In this document: positions 25,755 to 34,171 of the stretch, in pieces
Position numbering within the stretch: position 1 is the first letter of the stretch
Layout of the letters: the number at the start of each line of letters is the position of its first letter
DNA from: Nitratiruptor sp. YY09-18
Lineage (GTDB): Bacteria > Campylobacterota > Campylobacteria > Campylobacterales > Nitratiruptoraceae
Reading direction: 5' to 3'
Assembly (NCBI RefSeq): GCF_016593235.1
Contig: NZ_AP023065.1
Coordinates: 1,488,001-1,552,000, forward strand
Length of the DNA stretch: 64,000 nt
The notes under the pieces: generated by a model
Databases searched by the model: none
What the model saw: only the letters and a program-made list of their open reading frames with translations
What the model was told of the DNA's origin: nothing
Program-made: the position numbers and the translations under genes

Positions 25755-27866
25755 CTAAAAACCGAGCAATAATCCGATTTGATAAATCAATGTTGAAACT
25801 ATATAAGGTGTTATTGTCGTAAGAGCAATTGCACCTCCAACCATTTTCCATCCAAACTCCTGATAAATTGCTCCTAATGTAACGATACAAGGAATCCACA
25901 ATAGACAAAATACCATATAAGAAAATGCTGAAAGTGGTGTAAAACTCTCTTTAATCTTCTTTTGTAAAGGAGTCTTTTCTGTTTCTATTTCAAACACTCC
26001 TGGGACTATACTTGTAAACATAGCTCTGATAGAATCTTTCACAGCAATAAAAAAACCTGTAATTTGTTCTTTTATATCTTCATTGAAGGTGGTAGCTTTA
26101 TCTTCCCCTTCGGCTTCTTCTTGCACATCATATACTTGACCTAAAGCACCTATAACCGCTTCTTTTGCAATAGTTCCGGGAATTAATGCCGCCACAGGTC
26201 TCCAGTCATCAAATCCTGCCGGTTTAAAAACAGGTGCAATTGCTACAGCCGCTTTTCCAAGAATTGTATCTTGCGGTTTTGCTCCGTAAGGAATATTTAT
26301 TACAACCCATAAAAGAACCATTGTGGCCGCAATAACTGTTCCCGCTTTTTTTACAAAAGCCCCGGTTCTTGATGCAATGGATTTCCAAAGCATTTTTCCT
26401 GTAGGAAATCTGTAAGGCGGCAGTTCCATAACGAAAGGCGGAACTTCTCCTTTAAATACAGTTTTTTTCAAAATTAGACCAACAACAATGGCCACTGCTA
26501 TACCGATAAGATACATAAGTAAAACAATGCCTGCTTGATTCTCTTTAAAAAATACAGCTGTAAAAAGAGCATAGATAGGTAGCCTTGCTCCACACGACAT
26601 GAATGGAACGAGCAATGCCGTCAATTTTCTGTCCCTCTCATTTTCGAGTGCCCTTGTGGCATAGATAGAAGGCACATTACAACCAAAACCTATAATCAAA
26701 GGAATGAACGATTTTCCATGCAAACCTATGCTTCTCATTGCCCTGTCCATAACAAAAGCGGCTCTTGCCATATATCCGCTCTCTTCAAGAAGTGCTAAAA
26801 AGAAATAGAGAAAAAACATAAGAGGCACGAAAGTTAACACAAGACCGACGCCTCCGATGATGCCATCTATCACTAAAGACTGCAGCCATTCAGGTGCTCC
26901 TGAGAGCATAGCGCTTGTCCATTTACCTATAAAACCGTTTATAAATCCGTCTGTCCAGTCAATAAAGGGTCCGCTTCCATCAAATGTAAATTTAAAAACT
27001 ATATACATCATAAATATAAAAATCGGAATTCCGAGAAAACGGTTTAAAAATATTGAATCAAGAATATCAGTTAAATCCTTTTTTCTCTTTTCTGTGGATT
27101 TTAGTGTCTGTTTGATCAATGATGCAATATAGGTATATCTCTCTTCTGCTATGACGCCCTCGGCATCATCGTTAAAAACTTTTTCAAATTCCTCATGCAA
27201 ATCCATACATCTATTAGGTTCTGGGAATTTGTCAATAATATCTTTTTCGCCCTCCAAGATTTTAATTGCTGTCCATCTTTTGGGATAAGGAAAGTCTGAG
27301 GGGATTAACTCCATGGCTCTTGTTATAAATTCTTCTGTAACGGTTGAATACTTAGGCATTTTTGGTTTTTCTTTTGTCTTACATAACTCCTGAATCATCA
27401 TTAAAAGTTCTTCTTTTCCAACTCCTTTGGTTGCGATGGTCGGTATAGCTCGAACCCCTGTAAGCTCATAAAATTTTTCTATATCAAATCTATAACCTTT
27501 TTCTTTAAAATCATCCCAAATGTTTAAAGCCATAACTATAGGAATTTCCAATTCCATCAGTTGCACTGTAAGATAAAGATTACGCTGCAAATTGGTAGAA
27601 TCGACTACATCAATTACAATATCCGGTTTTTCTTCAAGCAAATATTCTCTTGCAATTTTTTCTTCTATAGAATAAGGGCTTAAACTATATGTCCCGGGAA
27701 GGTCAATAAGTTTTAAAGTCATATCTTTAGTAACAAGGTCAGCCTCTTTTTTTTCAACTGTTACTCCCGGCCAATTTCCAACTTTCAGGTTCGCCCCGGC
27801 AATGGCATTAATTAATGTCGTTTTCCCAACATTTGGATTTCCTGCAAAAGCAACTCTACATTTCAT
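25755..27866 (-). CDS. feoB: Ferrous iron permease FeoB
   Basis: 703 residues. The N-terminal GTPase has G1 GNPNVGKTT, G3 DLPGTYSL and G4 NIWD. A helical spacer follows, then two Gate-type membrane blocks with ESGYMARAAF and the Cys-containing GFGCNVPS and MSCGARLP motifs. A charged soluble loop (around residues 575-600, EEAEGEDK) separates late helices. It transports Fe2+ through the inner membrane. It is fed by two feoA genes that abut it directly, and the upstream region carries Fur-box palindromes. Confidence 0.97.
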   Translation of the reverse strand: MKCRVAFAGNPNVGKTTLINAIAGANLKVGNWPGVTVEKKEADLVTKDMTLKLIDLPGTYSLSPYSIEEKIAREYLLEEKPDIVIDVVDSTNLQRNLYLTVQLMELEIPIVMALNIWDDFKEKGYRFDIEKFYELTGVRAIPTIATKGVGKEELLMMIQELCKTKEKPKMPKYSTVTEEFITRAMELIPSDFPYPKRWTAIKILEGEKDIIDKFPEPNRCMDLHEEFEKVFNDDAEGVIAEERYTYIASLIKQTLKSTEKRKKDLTDILDSIFLNRFLGIPIFIFMMYIVFKFTFDGSGPFIDWTDGFINGFIGKWTSAMLSGAPEWLQSLVIDGIIGGVGLVLTFVPLMFFLYFFLALLEESGYMARAAFVMDRAMRSIGLHGKSFIPLIIGFGCNVPSIYATRALENERDRKLTALLVPFMSCGARLPIYALFTAVFFKENQAGIVLLMYLIGIAVAIVVGLILKKTVFKGEVPPFVMELPPYRFPTGKMLWKSIASRTGAFVKKAGTVIAATMVLLWVVINIPYGAKPQDTILGKAAVAIAPVFKPAGFDDWRPVAALIPGTIAKEAVIGALGQVYDVQEEAEGEDKATTFNEDIKEQITGFFIAVKDSIRAMFTSIVPGVFEIETEKTPLQKKIKESFTPLSAFSYMVFCLLWIPCIVTLGAIYQEFGWKMVGGAIALTTITPYIVSTLIYQIGLLLGF

Positions 27867-28094
27867 TTATATTCCTTCTACTTCTATCATCTGAGCTTCA
27901 TTTTTTCTAAGGGAGAGTTTATACCCTTTAATGGTTATTTCTATTGGGTCTCCAAGAGGTGCAATTTTTTCAACTTTAATTTTTTCACCCTTAATAATTC
28001 CCATATCCCTTAATTTTCTTTTTATTGTTTTATTTTCACCAACCACTGCTTTGACGACAGCTTCTTCTCCAACTTTTAATTCGGAAAGTTTCAT
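27867..28094 (-). CDS. feoA: FeoA-domain protein, copy next to feoB
   Basis: 75 residues forming a single SH3-like FeoA domain: LKVGEEAVV near the start, the MGIIKGEKIKVEKIAPLGDPIEI core and a final strand KNEAQMIEV. FeoA modulates FeoB, probably at the GTPase or inner gate. It overlaps the preceding feoA by 4 nt and ends right at the feoB ATG. Confidence 0.92.
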   Translation of the reverse strand: MKLSELKVGEEAVVKAVVGENKTIKRKLRDMGIIKGEKIKVEKIAPLGDPIEITIKGYKLSLRKNEAQMIEVEGI

Positions 28095-28312
28095 TCTTCT
28101 TCCTCCACGATTATTTTATCTGCCAATCCAAATCCCAATGCAATCCTGGACTCCCCAAGTTTTACGAGCAATGGCCCTCCATCATTTTTTAAAAGTTTTA
28201 TTTCAATCCCTGGAGAGATTCCCATGGCCAATAATCTATCTATTGCTTTTCTACCTCCCCTAATGTCAACAATTTTTAATTTTCTTCCTACACTTGCCAT
28301 TGTTAAAGGCAT
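28091..28312 (-). CDS. feoA: FeoA-domain protein, second copy
   Basis: 73 residues, one FeoA fold: VDIRGGRKAIDRLLAMGISPGIEI is the family core and LADKIIV the last strand. It diverges from its downstream neighbour, so this is an old duplication rather than a recent one. It starts after a 101-nt gap holding two strong hairpins, which may uncouple its expression from the three-module FeoA gene upstream. Confidence 0.9.
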   Translation of the reverse strand: MPLTMASVGRKLKIVDIRGGRKAIDRLLAMGISPGIEIKLLKNDGGPLLVKLGESRIALGFGLADKIIVEEEE

Positions 28313-28335
28313 TTTTCACCCCTATAATTATTTTT

Positions 28336-28408
28336 TGATGTTTGGGGATAAATCTTTCATAAGATCTATCACCAAACATCACTATGCGGCTGAAATTGCC
28401 GCATAGTG
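28336..28408. other. Two adjacent strong hairpins inside the feo gene cluster
   Basis: Hairpin A (28336-28381) pairs TGATGTTTGG with CCAAACATCA and continues inward through GATA/TATC and ATCTT/AAGAT with a few mismatches. Hairpin B (28380-28408) is an 11-bp perfect stem (CACTATGCGGC) with a 7-nt loop. On the transcribed minus strand B begins 5 nt after the triple-FeoA stop, then A, then an A-rich tract. Lack of a U-tract argues against simple termination. An RNA-processing or stability element is more likely. Confidence 0.6.
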
Positions 28409-28413
28409 TATAA

Positions 28414-29103
28414 TTATTCAACAAAAATCTTTTCGGCAAGACCTTCACCGATAATATGTTTTTTACCTGTCTCTTTGACCATAACCATCAATGGCATTCT
28501 TTTGGGATCTTTAATATAAAGTACTTTTATAATGGAACCTTCTTTAATCCATTTTTCATCATACATCTCTTCTTCTCCATGGGAAGCTGCAACAAGTGTT
28601 ATAGTTCCCGTCTCACCTTTCTTCATGAAGCCGAGCTGCTTTTCGCCCTCTTCGGTTTTCACAAGGATCGGTTTGGTAGGAGAGACATGAACCACTTTTT
28701 CGTCTTCAATTTTGAGAATTTTATCTTCTCCTTCTGGTAAAAAAGATTCGATGGTAATTTCTTTACCTATATCAAGTCCAAGGGCTTGAAGTCTTTTATA
28801 CTCCTCTTTTCCTCCCTCAATGGAAACAATCTTTGCGCTCTCTTTGGGAGCAAGTTGTGCAACTCTTTTTTCATCTTTATCAGTCACAATTACTCTAGCT
28901 TGTTTAAAGCCTAGTATCCTTTTATTTCCTTCGACCTCTACAACCACTTTTGATTGAAAATGGGTATCGATAATAAGAGTAGATCCCTCATCTATAGCAT
29001 ATTCAGCCAGTTTTGTATTGGCATACTCGCACAGATACTCATCAAATCCGACAACTTTTAACTCTACTCCTCTTTCACTGTTCCAAAGACTCTTTTTTTT
29101 CAT
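28414..29103 (-). CDS. Triple FeoA-module protein
   Basis: 229 residues from the ATG at 29103 (MKKKSLW); the upstream start at 29148 would run into the ferredoxin gene. The chain appears to hold three tandem FeoA-like SH3 modules, at about 10-75, 80-158 and 163-229, each ending in a GF/EGLAEK-type strand (for example ILGFKQARVIV and IIGEGLAEKIFV). Most FeoA proteins have one. It may act as a multivalent scaffold for FeoB. The module boundaries are by eye. Confidence 0.75.
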   Translation of the reverse strand: MKKKSLWNSERGVELKVVGFDEYLCEYANTKLAEYAIDEGSTLIIDTHFQSKVVVEVEGNKRILGFKQARVIVTDKDEKRVAQLAPKESAKIVSIEGGKEEYKRLQALGLDIGKEITIESFLPEGEDKILKIEDEKVVHVSPTKPILVKTEEGEKQLGFMKKGETGTITLVAASHGEEEMYDEKWIKEGSIIKVLYIKDPKRMPLMVMVKETGKKHIIGEGLAEKIFVE

Positions 29104-29117
29104 TTTTTTCTCCTTTT

Positions 29118-29309
29118 TTATTTTTGTGTGATTGCCCCAAAAGGACACATTTCACATGCCCTTTGCAAGCATGCTACTTCCATATCATTTTGCGGATTTC
29201 GTACTATCTCATAATAGCCATCTCCACCTTTTTTGATCATACCTCTTCCTGCTCTCAATGCTCTGGCACATCTTTTACACTTCGTTCGATCTATTGTAAA
29301 AGTTGGCAT
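29118..29309 (-). CDS. Small ferredoxin-like protein, first gene of feo operon
   Basis: 63 residues with Cys11, Cys14, Cys47, Cys52 and Cys55-Pro. This resembles a single-cluster [4Fe-4S] ferredoxin (CxxC ... CP), with the loop between cluster halves widened by a Lys/Gly-rich insert. It is read toward feoA-feoB and is preceded by a Fur palindrome (29333-29357). A role in reducing iron or a cluster at the Feo complex is plausible, not shown. Confidence 0.75.
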   Translation of the reverse strand: MPTFTIDRTKCKRCARALRAGRGMIKKGGDGYYEIVRNPQNDMEVACLQRACEMCPFGAITQK

Positions 29310-29332
29310 ACTCCTCCTTTCGCTCTACTTCT

Positions 29333-29357
29333 AATAATGATAACTAATATCATTATT
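29333..29357. promoter_or_regulatory. Fur-box palindrome upstream of the feo operon
   Basis: A nearly symmetrical AATAATGATAAC...ATATCATTATTT lies 24 nt upstream of the ferredoxin ATG. Together with the palindrome at 29393 it flanks the divergent promoter region between the feo operon and the TauE-type gene. Confidence 0.7.
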
Positions 29358-29392
29358 TACCAAAATTGTATATCCAAGAGCATTAAACATTT

Positions 29393-29421
29393 CTTAAAAT
29401 GATAGTCATTATCATTTTAAT
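29393..29421. promoter_or_regulatory. Extended 29-bp Fur-box palindrome
   Basis: CTTAAAATGATA...TATCATTTTAAT contains TGATAGTCATTATCA, the same 15-mer as upstream of the Fur-family gene (39531-39545). Extended arms CTTAAAAT/ATTTTAA(G) recur at 37040 and 39472. It lies 62 nt upstream of the TTG start at 29484. Confidence 0.75.
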
Positions 29422-29483
29422 TCGATTTTTATCAAGATGAGCTATAATCGTATTTTTAATTAATTTAATTTAAGGATTATAGT

Positions 29484-30218
29484 TTGGAGTATCTTCTCTA
29501 TTTTACAGTTACCCTGATACTTTCTACTCTATTTGCTATGGGTGGCACTGGCTCTGGAATTGCCCTAATACCTGTTTTACATCTCCTTGGTATCGGATTT
29601 AATCTGGCTAAAGCTGTAGGACTTTTTGTAGGTTTTGCAACCACTTTTACTTCCAGTATCATGAATTTTAAGCGGAAGGTCCTCGATGTGAAATTCGCTC
29701 TCCCGCTTGCTTTGACGCTGCTGGTTTTTGCTCCAATCGGTGCACAGCTTTCACGATTCGTGGATGAGAAAATCGTCAAAGTTTTATTTATTCTATTTCT
29801 TTTTTTCAGCGCTACAATGATGATGTTTTTTAAAAAGGAGCCAAAAGCACATTTCCAAAAACCATGGGTATTAGTGATACTGGGAATAGTAGTAGGTCTT
29901 CTTGCCGGACTGCTTGGTGTGGGAGGCGGAAATATGCTCCTTCCAGTTTTGATTCTTCTAGGTTTTGAGCCCAAAAAGGTAGCCGTTGCAGTAAGCTTTA
30001 TGGTGCCTTTTTCCGCATTTACCTCATTTTTGAGTTATGCCAGTTTCGTACAAATGGATTGCATTCTTTTGGGAGTCTGTGCAATTGCCGCTATTATTGG
30101 AGGATTTATTGGAAATCATATTATGCACGTTAAACTCACCCAAAGCCAAACAAAGAGAGTTATTGCAGTCATTTTATATATTTTAGCAATACATATGGCT
30201 TTCACTCTTGTCGCCTAA
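29484..30218 (+). CDS. TauE/SafE-family membrane permease, Fur-boxed
   Basis: 244 residues with about eight hydrophobic helices and the two family repeats: GGTGSGIALIPVLHLLG near the start and GLLGVGGGNMLLPVLILLG in the middle. The start codon is TTG with AAGGA 8 nt upstream. TauE/SafE proteins export or import small anions or sulfur compounds, and the substrate cannot be read. The Fur palindromes in its promoter tie it to iron. It converges on the FTR1 operon with a 32-nt gap and no clear terminator. Confidence 0.85.
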   Translation: MEYLLYFTVTLILSTLFAMGGTGSGIALIPVLHLLGIGFNLAKAVGLFVGFATTFTSSIMNFKRKVLDVKFALPLALTLLVFAPIGAQLSRFVDEKIVKVLFILFLFFSATMMMFFKKEPKAHFQKPWVLVILGIVVGLLAGLLGVGGGNMLLPVLILLGFEPKKVAVAVSFMVPFSAFTSFLSYASFVQMDCILLGVCAIAAIIGGFIGNHIMHVKLTQSQTKRVIAVILYILAIHMAFTLVA

Positions 30219-30250
30219 AAATTAATATAAAATGCTCTATTAACATATTT

Positions 30251-32263
30251 TTATAAATTTTCTTTTAATGTGCCATATTTACTATAACTATAAAATCCCA
30301 ATAAAAGTAAAGCAACTCCAATTTGAGCGATTGCTGTCTCAATTGTTGGAGAATATCCAAAATAATCCCTTAAAAACTGCCAATTTGGCAAAAAGATTGA
30401 TGGAGTAGCACTTATAATATTTGCCGTTTGCAATCCTCTAATCCCTGCACCTACAAAAATAATTGAAAGGATAGATAACAACAATCCAGTTACTTTAAAA
30501 AAGAGATTAATCGGCAATTTTTTTATACCCTTTATTAGTAAAACAGCTACAACAACGATAACTGCCAAACCAATTAAAAATCCTATCCATACCGCCTGAG
30601 GATAAGAGTCTTGCGCTAAAGCCTCATAAAAAAGCACTGTTTCAAATCCTTCACGATACACTACCAAAAATCCTATAAAAAGTAGGGTAACAACACTTCC
30701 TGTTTTTATAGATTTTTCACTCAGCTCCTTTGCATAAGCAACCCACCCTTTTACATAGGTGTTGTGAAAAATCCAAGCTGTTACAAATATAAGCATAATT
30801 GCCGCAAGCAAAGCACTACCGCCTTCTATAAGCTCACGATTTGAGGTTGAAATACTGATAATCTCTTTTGCTATGTAATAGGTTGCAATTGAAGCAAAAA
30901 CTCCTAAAGCTACACCGCCAAAAAGAAATATTTTATCTCTTTTACTATTAAAAAGTGTAAGCAAAACTGCCAAAACTAAAACGGCTTCGAGACCTTCTCG
31001 AATAATAATCATCATCGATTGAAGCATAGAATTAGCATAGGAAAGTTTTGATTCCAGCTCAATTTGAGCTTGTTGCAATTTTTCTTTCAATATTGCTGTA
31101 GTTTTTGGCAAATTCTTTATATCTTTATGCGCAAGCTCATATCCCAATCCTTTTATATCACCAAAGCCATCCCAAAAAAGCCCTTCAATTTCAGTAGATA
31201 GCGCTGGATCTCTTGGTTTTAATCGTATTTCAATATCTGGATCAAAAAAGCTATATGCTTCAAGTCTAAAAAAATCAGCCTGTTTAAAATTATTCTCTTT
31301 TGCCATTTTTAGCATTGCATTTAAACTACTGTTTATGTGAGAGACTATCTCTTTTGGAGTCTCTTTTATATCTTTAAGTCCTGTGGCAATGAGCACAATC
31401 TTTTTCGCTTCTTTTGTTAGCGTTTTAACCTCTTTTTTATTCTTCTTTTTTTCAATATTAGAAATAATTTTTTCATAAATTGCAAGCAGTTTTTGAAAAT
31501 CTTCTGGATTTATATTAGAAGATAGAGTCAAAATTTTTTCTTTTGCTCTTGCACTAAAAATAACAGCTTCAGTATATTCTAAATTATTTTTTATATTGCC
31601 TTCATCATCTACGCCATTTGAGTAATCAAATGCTGTTAGTTTATTGTATCTGATAAATGACTTTACATTTGCTTGGAGTTCTTTAGGTGAGAGTTTTTTT
31701 GATTTAAGAAGCAAAATCTCTTTTTGCAAAGCAACAAGCCCCTTTTTAAAGGCCTCTTTGTCCTTTTCTTTTATCGCTTTTTCAAGCTTGCTAATATCGA
31801 TATTTTTACCAAGTACAGTAAAATACTCTTTTATGAAAAAAAGCTTTTCAAGTGGTTTTTGATTTACTTTCAAATCCGATTTTTCAAGTGCGATAAAAAG
31901 CTTTTTGATCTTTTTAGCAAATAAAATCTCTTTCTTTACATCTTCATCAAAATCCAGCATATCAATTAGATCAAACATCTTTTTATCATAAGCTCTTGAT
32001 TCAAGTTTTACAATGAGCTTTGCTTTTGCTTTTAAAAATGCTTCTAAACTTTTAGCACTCTTTATAGCTTCTAACTCTTTTAAAAGGTTTAGCTTTTGTG
32101 CCGTGTCTTTAAAAAAATCAAACTTTTCATCCAAAAAATTTTGATGCTGTAAAATTGCCATCTGTTTATGAAACAGCTCTTTATCTAAATAGTATCGTTG
32201 CTTCCAAAGCTCCATACCAAAAAGGATTTGAATACATAAAACAAGGAGAAAAACTCTTTTCAT
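30251..32263 (-). CDS. FTR1-family iron permease with long periplasmic N-domain
   Basis: 670 residues. A signal peptide is followed by about 380 residues of Lys/Glu/Leu-rich helical periplasmic domain. Seven membrane helices then carry two REGxE motifs, REGLEAVL near residue 420 and REGFETVL near 540, the Fe-binding signature of FTR1/EfeU. In yeast FTR1 works with a ferroxidase; in E. coli EfeU works with EfeO and EfeB. Here the upstream genes supply an imelysin (EfeO-like) and heme proteins. It starts 1 nt after the cytochrome stop and ends the operon. Confidence 0.92.
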   Translation of the reverse strand: MKRVFLLVLCIQILFGMELWKQRYYLDKELFHKQMAILQHQNFLDEKFDFFKDTAQKLNLLKELEAIKSAKSLEAFLKAKAKLIVKLESRAYDKKMFDLIDMLDFDEDVKKEILFAKKIKKLFIALEKSDLKVNQKPLEKLFFIKEYFTVLGKNIDISKLEKAIKEKDKEAFKKGLVALQKEILLLKSKKLSPKELQANVKSFIRYNKLTAFDYSNGVDDEGNIKNNLEYTEAVIFSARAKEKILTLSSNINPEDFQKLLAIYEKIISNIEKKKNKKEVKTLTKEAKKIVLIATGLKDIKETPKEIVSHINSSLNAMLKMAKENNFKQADFFRLEAYSFFDPDIEIRLKPRDPALSTEIEGLFWDGFGDIKGLGYELAHKDIKNLPKTTAILKEKLQQAQIELESKLSYANSMLQSMMIIIREGLEAVLVLAVLLTLFNSKRDKIFLFGGVALGVFASIATYYIAKEIISISTSNRELIEGGSALLAAIMLIFVTAWIFHNTYVKGWVAYAKELSEKSIKTGSVVTLLFIGFLVVYREGFETVLFYEALAQDSYPQAVWIGFLIGLAVIVVVAVLLIKGIKKLPINLFFKVTGLLLSILSIIFVGAGIRGLQTANIISATPSIFLPNWQFLRDYFGYSPTIETAIAQIGVALLLLGFYSYSKYGTLKENL

Positions 32264-32264
32264 C

Positions 32265-33749
32265 TTATATCTCCTTGCTATCTTGCGCCATTAAAAATTT
32301 TGGTATAGGAATGTTTCTATGAAGCGATTTTATAATCAGCTCCTCATAGGCAATCTTATACCAAAGTTTTGCCTCAAGTTTTTTGACTTTTTTCCCATTT
32401 AATGGGACTTTATAAGTAACTATTTGAAATCCTCTTGGTGGAATAGGAGGTCTTGTTAAAATAATATCAGCTGTTTTAAAAGTTAGGTGATCCATTATAA
32501 TATTGCCTTTTTTATCCAAAAATCTCTCTGCCCAAATGACAACATCTTTTTCTCTATCACTCTCACCACTATTAAAAATTGTGCTGTTATTTTCATCAAA
32601 AGCTTTTAACTGCAACCAGATATGTTTTTGATCTATTACTCCTGTTGGCAGGTTATGTCCAGCTCCTACATTACTTACCTTTACTTTGACTTCAAGCTCA
32701 TTGCCAATTTGTTTTTGAGAGATAATCTCTACTTTTGCTGCTGCTTTTAAAAACTTTTCTGTTACTGGTCGTTGTTTATCCATAAGTTCAAAATATTTTT
32801 TTGCACTCACTCCAGGTAATACTCCACCTCTTATAAATAAAAGCTTCTCTTTTAAACTTGTATCTTGTAAAACATGATTACCACCCCAAAAATTATGTGA
32901 ATATTTTTTTGGTTTTTTTATGATTCCTTTTTGTAAATTGGAAATAAACTCAACCGGTTTATAATTCATATGGCAATCTTGGCATGTAATATTATTTTTC
33001 GCATACCAGCTATTTTTCCATTCATCATAAGTGCTTTGTGCTTTTAGCACTTTTGTTGAAGGAGTTACTGGAGGATAGTATCTTTCATTATGGCATGCTC
33101 CACAAAACGCTGAACTTCTTAAAAGCTCATTTGTTTTTGCACTTCCAAAGGCTCTTGCATGGTCTCTTGGACTTGCCAAAATTGCAGAGCCACTTAAATT
33201 ATCATACGCTTTATTTAGATCAAATGTAACTGCTCCATTACCAGTTTGTGGATCTGCTTTTGTAGCTGTATGACAAAAGACACATGCCAAACCTTCTGTT
33301 TGCACATCGCTTGGCTCTACACTTATAATTGGATTATTCCGTCCCATAGCAACTTCCATAGGATTATGACAGCTATCACAAAATCTTGAAAGTTCCCTTC
33401 CATGATGCCTTTTTTTAATTTGCACATTTGCCTCAATGGAGTTGTCATAAACTAAATCTCTACCACTGATACTATGCAAAGATGGCACCCATTCTTCAAA
33501 CTCTTTTTTATGACATTTCACGCAGGCTGAAGAGCTTGGAATTGCTTTTGGATTTCCCATTTTTCCATCGGCTGTTGCCAAATGTCCCGGGAAAAATGGC
33601 TGATCTTTGCCCCAAGGAGTTGAGTAAAAAAGAATATCTTTAACATCTACTCCCTTATACTCTTTTTTAGGTGTAAGTATGTAGATTATGCTCACACCTA
33701 AAAGAGAAAAGATAAAAGAAAAAAGAATAATCTTTTTATATTTTTTCAT
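32265..33749 (-). CDS. Penta-heme cytochrome c, putative iron-uptake redox partner
   Basis: 494 residues. An N-terminal signal anchor (about 8-26) is followed by five CXXCH motifs: CVKCH, CDSCH, CVFCH, CGACH and CQDCH, all in the first 250 residues. The C-terminal part is beta-rich without hemes (VKVKVSNVGAGHNLPTG, a conserved His in GAGHNLP). The arrangement resembles cytochrome c554-type multiheme proteins with a beta domain. It overlaps the b-type gene by 4 nt and directly precedes FTR1, so it probably sets the redox state of iron at the permease. Confidence 0.85.
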   Translation of the reverse strand: MKKYKKIILFSFIFSLLGVSIIYILTPKKEYKGVDVKDILFYSTPWGKDQPFFPGHLATADGKMGNPKAIPSSSACVKCHKKEFEEWVPSLHSISGRDLVYDNSIEANVQIKKRHHGRELSRFCDSCHNPMEVAMGRNNPIISVEPSDVQTEGLACVFCHTATKADPQTGNGAVTFDLNKAYDNLSGSAILASPRDHARAFGSAKTNELLRSSAFCGACHNERYYPPVTPSTKVLKAQSTYDEWKNSWYAKNNITCQDCHMNYKPVEFISNLQKGIIKKPKKYSHNFWGGNHVLQDTSLKEKLLFIRGGVLPGVSAKKYFELMDKQRPVTEKFLKAAAKVEIISQKQIGNELEVKVKVSNVGAGHNLPTGVIDQKHIWLQLKAFDENNSTIFNSGESDREKDVVIWAERFLDKKGNIIMDHLTFKTADIILTRPPIPPRGFQIVTYKVPLNGKKVKKLEAKLWYKIAYEELIIKSLHRNIPIPKFLMAQDSKEI

Positions 33750-34171
33750 CTATTGTCCTTGTGTTTAAAAGATAGATGCAAAACAAAAAGCAGAGTAAAA
33801 AAAACCGCTATAATCAAGTGAATATTGGATATAAAATCATAAGTTTCAAAACGATAATAGATTGGTTTGAAAAAATAGCTTAGATACGGAATAAAATGGG
33901 CTAAACCGCTTACAAAAAGAACTATTAAAAGTGCTAACATAAAATATGAAAGCTTTATAAAATTTGAACTGTTGGCCCGCAATTTTGAGGTTTTGATATG
34001 TTTTGGAAGAGTATAGAGCAGATAGAAAACAAAAAGCACACCCAGCCACAAATGAATATTTAAAATAGTCTCTGCGGCACCCCAATTTAGTGGTGCCGCA
34101 AAGTAATAAACAAATCCGCTTACAAGCATTACCACCGCAATGGCAATGGTATATAAAGCATAGTTCTTCAT
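33746..34171 (-). CDS. Four-helix b-type-cytochrome-like membrane protein
   Basis: 141 residues, four transmembrane helices. It has an internal duplication: NIHLWLGVLF...KH and NIHLIIAVFF...KH, each helix with a His at the start and another 18-19 residues later. Paired His on two helices fit a bis-His b-heme as in DUF4405/cytochrome b561-like proteins. It shares one base with the imelysin stop (TAATG) and overlaps the penta-heme gene by 4 nt, so it likely hands quinol electrons to that cytochrome. Confidence 0.75.
   Translation of the reverse strand: MKNYALYTIAIAVVMLVSGFVYYFAAPLNWGAAETILNIHLWLGVLFVFYLLYTLPKHIKTSKLRANSSNFIKLSYFMLALLIVLFVSGLAHFIPYLSYFFKPIYYRFETYDFISNIHLIIAVFFTLLFVLHLSFKHKDNR

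Noticed and set aside
25588-25908. 106-codon version of the FeoB-associated small protein
   Set aside because: The first 54 codons overlap the 3' coding part of feoB in another frame; the internal ATG at 25746 follows TCC-rich RBS complement and fits the family size.
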